From: JARFQH01 sp041299015
GTDB taxonomy: Bacteria; Desulfobacterota; Desulfobacteria; Desulfobacterales; SG8-13
DNA: 6,679 nt
NCBI GenBank assembly: GCA_041299015.1
Contig: JBFYWB010000106.1
Coordinates: 1-6,679 of the forward strand
Direction of reading: 5' to 3'
In this document: positions 1-5,101 of the stretch, piece by piece
Layout: every line of letters begins with the position of its first letter
Numbering within the stretch: position 1 is the stretch's first letter
Notes under the pieces: generated by a model
Told to the model about the DNA's origin: nothing
What the model saw: only the letters and a program-made list of their open reading frames with translations
The model's database searches: none
Program-made: the position numbers and the translations under genes

Positions 1-1
1 T

Positions 2-103
2 GGTGAAGGCTACTTGCGGTTCTGTTATGCGAATTCCATGGAGAGAATTGCCGAGGGGATGGATCGGCTGGCGGCATATCTAAAAGGGGAAAATCGGGAT
101 TAA
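2..103 (+). CDS. C-terminal end of a class I/II pyridoxal-phosphate aminotransferase (5' partial)
   Basis: Only the last 33 codons are in the window, ending in TAA at 101-103. The peptide begins GEGYLRFCYANS and continues with an amphipathic helix (ERIAEGMDRL) and a short charged tail. This matches the terminus of fold-type I aspartate/aromatic aminotransferases, where the pattern G-x-G-Y-[LV]-R-[FIL] carries the conserved arginine that binds the substrate alpha-carboxylate, followed by the last helix. The enzyme would be cytoplasmic and use pyridoxal phosphate to move an amino group between an amino acid and a 2-oxo acid. The substrate cannot be read from this fragment. It lies 82 bp upstream of engB on the same strand and may head the same transcript. 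The family call is fairly safe; the subfamily is unknown. Confidence 0.75.
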   Translation, partial: GEGYLRFCYANSMERIAEGMDRLAAYLKGENRD

Positions 104-185
104 AAACATCCAACCGGCGCCAAGCCGACTGCTTGCGTGTTGGTGCAGCCGGGCTGTGGGCGTCAGGCGCATTTTTTCAGCCAGC

Positions 186-803
186 ATGATCATCAAATCC
201 GCCGAATTTATAAAAAGCGCCGTCACACCGGCTCACTACCCGCCGGCCCGGCTGCCGGAAGTTGTCTTTGCCGGTCGATCCAACGTCGGCAAATCCTCCC
301 TGATCAATATCCTGGTCAATCGCAAGCGGTTGGCCAAAACGAGTTCGACGCCGGGGCGCACTCAGTTGATCAACTTCTTCGAGATCAATGGAGAGCTCGT
401 TTTCGTCGACATCCCCGGATTCGGCTATGCGAAGGTACCCGGTGCCATCCGGCGCAGCTGGGCCCCGATGATCGAGACCTATCTTACCGTGCGCCGGACC
501 CTGAAAGGTCTGGTTCTGATCATGGACAGCCGCCGAAAACCGGGTGTTGAAGAACTGACCCTTGTCGACTGGCTCAGCCGACACCATATTGCCACCGTAA
601 TGGTGTTGACCAAGATCGACAAGTTTTCGCGCTCCCGGCAACTGGTTAGCGCGCGCAGTGCCGCCGCGGCGCTGGCGGTGCCGGAAGATAATATCATTTT
701 ATTTTCGGCAAAAACCCGCCAGGGCCGAAAAGAACTATGGCAGAGGATAGAAGGGTTGGTGGCTCCGGCTCACGACGATTCCATCAAGGAGCGGCCGACC
801 TAA
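186..803 (+). CDS. engB: Ribosome biogenesis GTP-binding protein EngB (YsxC/YihA)
   Basis: A 205-residue cytoplasmic GTPase of the TrmE-Era-EngA-EngB-Septin group, known for its role in late assembly of the 50S subunit. All G motifs are visible: G1 GRSNVGKS (residues 30-37), G2 around TPGRT (55-59), G3 DIPGFGYA (75-82), G4 TKID (142-145) and G5 SAK (174-176). GRSNVGKS and PGFGYA are characteristic of EngB. The N-terminus (IIKSAEFIKSAV) also looks like the family, whose members usually have about 195-210 residues. I chose ATG 186 because family similarity begins there. A GTG at 156 would add ten residues (VGVRRIFSAS as codons), and neither start has a good Shine-Dalgarno sequence. The gene sits between an aminotransferase and era. 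The 82 bp in front contain a T6 run at 172-177 but no convincing hairpin. No defect is seen. Confidence 0.95.
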   Translation: MIIKSAEFIKSAVTPAHYPPARLPEVVFAGRSNVGKSSLINILVNRKRLAKTSSTPGRTQLINFFEINGELVFVDIPGFGYAKVPGAIRRSWAPMIETYLTVRRTLKGLVLIMDSRRKPGVEELTLVDWLSRHHIATVMVLTKIDKFSRSRQLVSARSAAAALAVPEDNIILFSAKTRQGRKELWQRIEGLVAPAHDDSIKERPT

Positions 804-842
804 TCATGGTTTTAAAAGATGCCGCCGAATGGTTTTAGATTA

Positions 843-1757
843 ATGACAGACCGCCCGTGCGACGCAACTCAATTTTCCTTCAAGTCCGGCTTCGTGGCCA
901 TCTTGGGTGCGCCCAACGCCGGAAAATCGACCTTGCTGAACCGGATTCTCGGGCAGAAGATTTCGATCACGTCCAATAAACCGCAGACGACGCGCAACCG
1001 TATTCTGGGCGTTCTGCACCGGCCCGCGGCCCAAATCGTTTTTATCGACACCCCGGGTGTGCACAAGGCCACCGATCCTTTGAACATCCGCATTGTCGAA
1101 ACGGCCTTGTCGAGTTTGGCAGACGTGGATGTCATATTGGTCATCATCGATGTGGCCCGGCCGGACCCCGTATCCGAAAGCCTGATGGTCAAGAAGGTCA
1201 AGGCCGGCAAGCAGCCGGTCGTTCTGGCATTGAACAAAATCGATATCATCCCCAAAACCGATCTGCTGGCGATCATCGACCACTGGTCAAAGTTATACCC
1301 TTTCAAGGACATCGTTCCGATATCGGCCGAAAAAAACACCCAGACGGACCGTCTGCTCGCATCGCTGGAAGCCCTTTTGCCGGATGGCCCGCCGTTTTTC
1401 CCGGAGGATACCGTGACCGATCTTACGGAACGCTTCATCGCCGCCGAGATGATCCGTGAAAAGGTATTTCGTTTGACCGGAGAGGAGATTCCGTATGCCA
1501 CGGCGGTGACCGTGGATACCTTCGAAGAGGAAAAAGAGGGGGCCCTCGTCAGAATTCACGCCACCATTCACCTGGAGCGCGATTCGCAGAAAGGCATCGT
1601 CATCGGCAAGGGCGGCCGCATGTTGAAATCGATCGGTGAAAAATCCCGCCGGGAGATCGAGCGCTTTCTCGGCGTTAAGGTTTTTCTGAAACTCTTCGTC
1701 AGGACCCAGAAAAATTGGCGCAAGGACACGCGCGCCCTCAGAAAATTCGGCTATTGA
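843..1757 (+). CDS. era: GTPase Era
   Basis: A 304-residue GTPase with a C-terminal KH RNA-binding domain. Era binds the 3' end of 16S rRNA and acts in 30S maturation. G motifs: G1 GAPNAGKS (22-29), effector region NKPQTTR (45-51), G3 DTPG (69-72), G4 NKID (131-134), G5 SAE (161-163). The KH domain has the GKGG loop at 255-258, followed by the helix around EKSRREIERFLG. The C-terminus (KNWRKDTRALRKFGY) is typical of Era, so the gene is complete. I chose ATG 843 because it gives the usual Era length and an N-terminus leading directly to FKSGFVAI. An in-frame ATG at 819 would add eight residues, and neither start has a clear ribosome binding site. It begins 39 bp after engB, and its stop codon lies 6 bp before the next start, so it is very probably co-transcribed with both neighbours. 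Confidence 0.96.
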   Translation: MTDRPCDATQFSFKSGFVAILGAPNAGKSTLLNRILGQKISITSNKPQTTRNRILGVLHRPAAQIVFIDTPGVHKATDPLNIRIVETALSSLADVDVILVIIDVARPDPVSESLMVKKVKAGKQPVVLALNKIDIIPKTDLLAIIDHWSKLYPFKDIVPISAEKNTQTDRLLASLEALLPDGPPFFPEDTVTDLTERFIAAEMIREKVFRLTGEEIPYATAVTVDTFEEEKEGALVRIHATIHLERDSQKGIVIGKGGRMLKSIGEKSRREIERFLGVKVFLKLFVRTQKNWRKDTRALRKFGY

Positions 1758-1763
1758 AGGCCA

Positions 1764-2621
1764 ATGATTCTATCGTTTCATCCCCTGATTGCGGCGGATC
1801 GACAGATCATCTGCGCCGGGCGTGCGCCGGGCGCAGATGAGCGCCGGGCCATCGCGGCGGCCACAGCGGTGATCCTGCCCCAGGGGTGCCGTGAGGATCT
1901 CTATGAGATGGTTCGCGAAAACTGCGCCTTGTGTTTCCCCAATTACGACGCCCGTTTTGCCTATCCCGGAAAAATCGGACAGCTGGCGCTTTTCAAAGAA
2001 GTCGGCGTGCCGCACCCGCGGACGATCGCTTGCGGCGATACGCTGGCCTTTCACGGGCAATGCCGACGGCTACCGGCTGATCTTCCGTTTGGATTTCCGT
2101 GCGTGTTTAAATTCGACTGGGGCGGCGAGGGTGAAACCGTGTATCCGGTAGACTCCGCGGCGCGGTTGAAAGAGTTATTGTTTACGGCGTCGGCTTTCGA
2201 GCGCACCGGCCAGAGCGGTTTTCTGATCCAGGAAATGATCCCGGCCGGCAACCGCAGCCTTCGAGTAACCGTTATCGGTCGGCAATGTGTCGCCTACTGG
2301 CGGGTGCAACCCGACCGGCGGATCTGGTGCGCCAACCTATCCCACGGTGGGCGAATCGATGTCGCGACCGATCCCGGGCTTCAGGCCGCGGCCGTTTCCG
2401 CGGTCAGGAAATTCTGCCGATCCACCCGTATCGACCTGGCCGGATTCGATCTGCTGTTTCCGGATGGGGACCCCACCGCTCCGCCCTTTTTTCTGGAGAT
2501 CAACTACTTTTTCGGCCGGCGCGGGTTGGGCGGCTCGGAAGCCTATTATCGGACCCTGATTCAGGAGATCAACAACTGGCTTCGCCGGCATGGGCTGGAA
2601 ACCGTAAGCGCCGAGTGTTAA
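1764..2621 (+). CDS. RimK/glutathione-synthase-like ATP-grasp protein, substrate unknown
   Basis: A 285-residue predicted cytoplasmic ATP-grasp ligase. This superfamily uses ATP to form an acyl-phosphate and joins a carboxylate to an amine or similar nucleophile. Visible signs, in order: a pre-ATP segment NYDARFAYPGK (60-70), a candidate ATP lysine and glycine-rich loop at FPCVFKFDWGGEGE (111-124), an adenine-hinge-like strand FLIQEMIP (153-160), SLRVTVIG (165-172), NLSHGG (191-196) resembling the RimK pattern, IDLAGFDLLF (223-232), and FLEINYFFGRRGLGG (243-257). D229, E245 and N247 are the expected metal ligands. The protein has eleven cysteines, including C54-x2-C57 and the last residue. 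The start follows a GAAGG at 1756-1760, which overlaps the era stop; the 3-nt spacing is short. It is adjacent to a TIM-barrel gene, which may act in the same unknown pathway. RimK or glutathione synthase proper are less likely because the N-terminal domain looks different. Confidence 0.8.
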   Translation: MILSFHPLIAADRQIICAGRAPGADERRAIAAATAVILPQGCREDLYEMVRENCALCFPNYDARFAYPGKIGQLALFKEVGVPHPRTIACGDTLAFHGQCRRLPADLPFGFPCVFKFDWGGEGETVYPVDSAARLKELLFTASAFERTGQSGFLIQEMIPAGNRSLRVTVIGRQCVAYWRVQPDRRIWCANLSHGGRIDVATDPGLQAAAVSAVRKFCRSTRIDLAGFDLLFPDGDPTAPPFFLEINYFFGRRGLGGSEAYYRTLIQEINNWLRRHGLETVSAEC

Positions 2622-2676
2622 GAAAAATCATGCTGAGCAGTCGTCCTGCCGGGAGCAGACCGGTGCTAGTCACCGC

Positions 2677-2682
2677 GGAGAG
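2677..2682 (+). promoter_or_regulatory. Shine-Dalgarno site deciding the start of the TIM-barrel gene
   Basis: GGAGAG lies eight or so bases before ATG 2690 (GGAG itself is 9 nt upstream). It is the best ribosome binding site in the left block. It favours ATG 2690 over the in-frame ATG at 2630, which is preceded only by a weak A-rich stretch. Confidence 0.6.
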
Positions 2683-2689
2683 AATCGCC

Positions 2690-3478
2690 ATGAGAGCATT
2701 GCTTGACCGGGTCCAGGTCAATTGTCCCTTCACCATGCTCAGGGATCGCTACGCGGAAAATTTCCTGACGCGTGGTCTGAATCCCGAGATCGGCATCGAT
2801 GCCGCTGCGCTGGACCGCTTCTCACCGGCGGAATTCGGCGAGGTGGCCGCTCGGCTACGCGAGTGTGGATTGACAATCACGCTGCATGGCCCGTTCGTCG
2901 ACATGTCGGCCGGTTCTATCGACCCGCAGATCCGCGCGGTAACGCGTCGCCGCTTCGAACAACTCCTCGAGGTGGTGCCGTTGTTCGCCCCCAAAACCGT
3001 GGTGTGTCATGCCGGCTATGATTGGAAGCGCTATGCCTACCTGTTCGATAAGTGGCTTGAGAACAGCCTTGCCATGTGGGGCTGGCTGGCGCAGCGTCTG
3101 AATGGGCAGGGCTGCCGCCTGATGCTCGAAAACGTCTACGAAGGCGGCCCCGAAGAACTTCTGCCTCTTTTCGAACACCTGACGTCTCAGGGAGTGGGTT
3201 TTTGTTTGGACACCGGGCATCAGGCAGCCTTCGGTCAGGCCCCGCTGGGGGCGTGGCTTGACACCCTGGGGCGCTATCTGGGCCAGGTGCATCTGCACGA
3301 CAACCACGGGCAGCGGGACGATCACCTCGCTCTGGGTCAGGGCACGATCGACTTCGCATTCCTTTTCAGGCGCTTGAAAGATCTCCGCGACACACCGCCG
3401 GTCATAACTCTCGAACCCCATACCGCAGAGGCCCTCGATCCGAGTCTGGCGTATCTGAAGGCTATCTGGCCGTGGTAA
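2690..3478 (+). CDS. Xylose-isomerase-like TIM-barrel protein (sugar phosphate isomerase/epimerase family)
   Basis: A 262-residue protein of the AP_endonuc_2 / xylose-isomerase-like TIM-barrel superfamily, whose members include isomerases, epimerases, nucleases and other metal-dependent enzymes. Barrel strand-end motifs are visible: LHGPFVD (65-71), VVCHAGY (104-110), LMLENVYE (144-151), FCLDTGH (171-177), VHLHDNHG (200-207) and ITLEPH (239-244). H66, H107, E147, D174, H177, H203 and E242 are the probable metal or active-site residues, so the site looks intact. It has no signal peptide and should be cytoplasmic. ATG 2690 is preferred for its GGAG ribosome binding site and because the family-like sequence LLDRVQVN follows at once; ATG 2630 would add 20 residues of unconvincing sequence. 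It starts 68 bp after the ATP-grasp gene. Substrate specificity cannot be read from the sequence, and a phosphodiesterase or endonuclease role is also possible within this superfamily. Confidence 0.85.
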   Translation: MRALLDRVQVNCPFTMLRDRYAENFLTRGLNPEIGIDAAALDRFSPAEFGEVAARLRECGLTITLHGPFVDMSAGSIDPQIRAVTRRRFEQLLEVVPLFAPKTVVCHAGYDWKRYAYLFDKWLENSLAMWGWLAQRLNGQGCRLMLENVYEGGPEELLPLFEHLTSQGVGFCLDTGHQAAFGQAPLGAWLDTLGRYLGQVHLHDNHGQRDDHLALGQGTIDFAFLFRRLKDLRDTPPVITLEPHTAEALDPSLAYLKAIWPW

Positions 3479-3867
3479 TCGAAGTCTCACGACAGGCGGC
3501 CATTGATCGAAAGCCGCACGCTCTTTTGAACCGGTCCGCCGAAGCCACCCTTAAAATCATGGTTGACACGTATAACCGCTTCGGATAGTTGGATAATATC
3601 GGTCTCTAATCAATCGGTGCCTTTCTCGGTCGAGCAGAGGACCCCGCACCCCCGCCGGCACCGCGAGGTTGGATAGCCGAAAGCGCACGACTCAACACAC
3701 CGCCGTTGGCAATTCCGCCATCCGGAAATTCGCTCGAAATAGGGCGGACTATGTCGTTACCCGAAGCCATGAACCAACCTTCTTTTTCGATCCCCTTTGA
3801 AAAAATTTTAACTGGGGTGCTTGCATTTTTCAAAGTGCTCGCAGTTTTGGGGCGGCCATCGTGTCCC
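3479..3867. other. Intergenic/leader region between the two gene blocks
   Basis: About 390 bp with no gene I can support. A weak hairpin (GCGGC 3496-3500 with GCCGC 3513-3517) followed by T4 at 3524-3527 might end the left transcript, but the stem is poor. A perfect -35-like TTGACA lies at 3563-3568, but the only good -10-like hexamer (GATAAT, 3592-3597) is 23 bp away, too far for a normal sigma70 promoter. Short inverted repeats include CGGTGCC 3615-3621 with GGCACCG 3657-3663, and TTCCG 3713-3717 with CGGAA 3723-3727. A perfect 10-bp inverted repeat is listed separately. From 3706 onward this stretch is open in the frame of the next gene, with ATGs at 3751 (preceded by AGGG, 6-nt spacing) and 3769, so part of it may be coding. 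Confidence 0.5.
3795..3835. repeat. Perfect 10-bp inverted repeat upstream of the lipoprotein gene
   Basis: CTTTGAAAAA at 3795-3804 is the exact reverse complement of TTTTTCAAAG at 3826-3835, with a 21-bp spacer. The half-site centres are 31 bp apart, close to three helical turns, as expected for a dimeric regulator binding one face of DNA. It ends 32 bp before the preferred ATG at 3868. As RNA it could also form a 10-bp A/U-rich hairpin. No T-run follows it as in an intrinsic terminator. The repeat itself is certain; its role is inference. Confidence 0.7.
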
Positions 3868-5094
3868 ATGCTGCGAGCGGGTTTTCTTGCCGCATTGGTT
3901 GTATGGGTCTCTCTAACCGCCTGTAGACCCGCGGATGAGCGTGTGGTTTCGGTGATCAACACCCCAGGTGTAACCGACAGCGAGGTCCTCCTGGGTTCAT
4001 CGCTGGCCCTCCTCGGCCATGCCAGTTTTCTGGGAACTCAAACCCTGCGCGGCGCAATGTGTTATCTTAACCACGTCAACGCTCAGGGTGGAATTCATGG
4101 TCGCACCATCAAGGTCATTGCCCTCGATGACAGTTACGACCCGCCGAGGTGTCTTGCCAATACCCAGAAACTGATCATTGAAGACCGTGTGTTCGCTCTT
4201 TTTTGTTACGTCGGGACTCCGACCACAGTACGGATTCTCCCCCTGATCGAGGAAGTCCACATTCCACTGCTGGGTATGTTCACCGGTGCAAACGCACTTC
4301 GCGATCCGTTCGATCGATATCTGATCAACATTCGGGCATCCTACTACCAGGAGACTAGCGCTGCCGCAAGCCACCTGGTCAACGATCTGGGTATTCGAAA
4401 CATCGCTGTTTTCTACCAGTACGACACCTATGGTTTCGATGGTTTGACCGGGACCGAACTCGCTTTGAAAGGGTTTGGTTTGGCTCCGGTTGCGGGAGGA
4501 TCCTATGCCAGGGGCACTCTCGATGTGGAGGAAGGATTGAAGAAAATCATGTCCTCGAGAGCCGAGGCCGTTGTAATGGTCGGAACCTACGACCCGTGCG
4601 CCAAATTCATCAGGCTTGCGCACGAAAAGGGCTTTCATCCTGTTTTCTATCTGGTATCTTTCGTGGGAGCCGATGAACTGGCCCGGCGTCTCGCAAACCA
4701 CCAGGACATCACGGTCATTATGTCACAGGTGGTGCCTCCTCCCGATCGAAACGACCCCAGCCCCCTGCTCACGGGAGAGATCGGCTATGTCACGTTGCTT
4801 GAGCGTTACTATCCCGGTGACCAACCCAACTACGTCGGGCTGGAGGGTTATATCAACGCCCGCGTTTTGGTCGAAGGCCTCGAACGGGCCGGGCCTGACC
4901 TTACCCGCGAAGGGTTCATCGATGCGATCGAGTCGATCCGTGATTTTTCGCTGGGCCCGGGCATCAACATCGCCTTCAGCCCCAGCGACCGCCAGGGTCT
5001 GGATCGCGTTTATTTCACCAGGTTGGAGAACGGCCAGTTCTCCCTGATAAAAAACTGGGCTGACATCAAAGTCCAGCTGGTTAGCCCAGATTGA
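3868..5094 (+). CDS. Periplasmic binding lipoprotein, branched-chain amino-acid/amide type (Peripla_BP_6)
   Basis: A 408-residue lipoprotein. The signal peptide MLRAGFLAALVVWVSLTAC has a basic n-region, a hydrophobic core and a lipobox LTAC with the lipidated cysteine at 19. Arginine at +2 suggests no inner-membrane retention by the E. coli rule. The mature part follows the type I solute-binding fold: VLLGSSLALLG (40-50), a helix with RGAMCYLNHVN, then NAQGGIHGR (71-79), IALDDSYDP (84-92), FCYVGTPTT, the lobe-crossing segment NIAVFYQYDTYG, and GYINARVLVEGLERAG (about 327-342). Family members bind amino acids, amides, urea and other small molecules; the ligand here is unknown. I chose ATG 3868 because it gives a textbook lipoprotein signal. 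ATG 3751 has the better ribosome binding site but would place a second hydrophobic segment and about 50 residues before the lipobox. There is no adjacent permease or ATPase. A histidine kinase starts 7 bp downstream, so a sensing role is likely. Confidence 0.85.
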   Translation: MLRAGFLAALVVWVSLTACRPADERVVSVINTPGVTDSEVLLGSSLALLGHASFLGTQTLRGAMCYLNHVNAQGGIHGRTIKVIALDDSYDPPRCLANTQKLIIEDRVFALFCYVGTPTTVRILPLIEEVHIPLLGMFTGANALRDPFDRYLINIRASYYQETSAAASHLVNDLGIRNIAVFYQYDTYGFDGLTGTELALKGFGLAPVAGGSYARGTLDVEEGLKKIMSSRAEAVVMVGTYDPCAKFIRLAHEKGFHPVFYLVSFVGADELARRLANHQDITVIMSQVVPPPDRNDPSPLLTGEIGYVTLLERYYPGDQPNYVGLEGYINARVLVEGLERAGPDLTREGFIDAIESIRDFSLGPGINIAFSPSDRQGLDRVYFTRLENGQFSLIKNWADIKVQLVSPD

Positions 5095-5101
5095 GACGGC
5101 C

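Noticed and set aside
116..177. Possible terminator before engB (GC-rich repeats and a T6 run)
   Set aside because: The hairpins that can be drawn have 3-5 bp stems or unsuitable loops, and none sits directly before the T-run with a stable stem.
137..550. Open frame on + strand overlapping engB
   Set aside because: It overlaps the strong EngB coding frame, and its translation is low-complexity-like with no recognisable motif. It is a shadow frame.
2285..2689. Long upstream extension of the TIM-barrel frame overlapping the ATP-grasp gene
   Set aside because: It lies in another frame of a clearly conserved ATP-grasp gene, and its translation is arginine/proline/glycine-rich with no family-like sequence. 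Similarity begins at ATG 2690, which has its own ribosome binding site.
3496..3527. Possible intrinsic terminator after the TIM-barrel gene
   Set aside because: The stem is only 5 bp with a 12-nt loop, and the four T residues start 7 bases after it. This is too weak to call.
3563..3597. Possible sigma70 promoter (TTGACA plus GATAAT)
   Set aside because: Both hexamers are good, but the spacer is 23 bp. At 16-18 bp spacing the -10 candidates match the consensus poorly.
3606..3962. Minus-strand open frame of 118 codons across the intergenic region and the start of the lipoprotein
   Set aside because: It has no recognisable domain and no good ribosome binding site, and overlaps the lipoprotein signal peptide in antisense. 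A GC-rich genome readily produces such frames.
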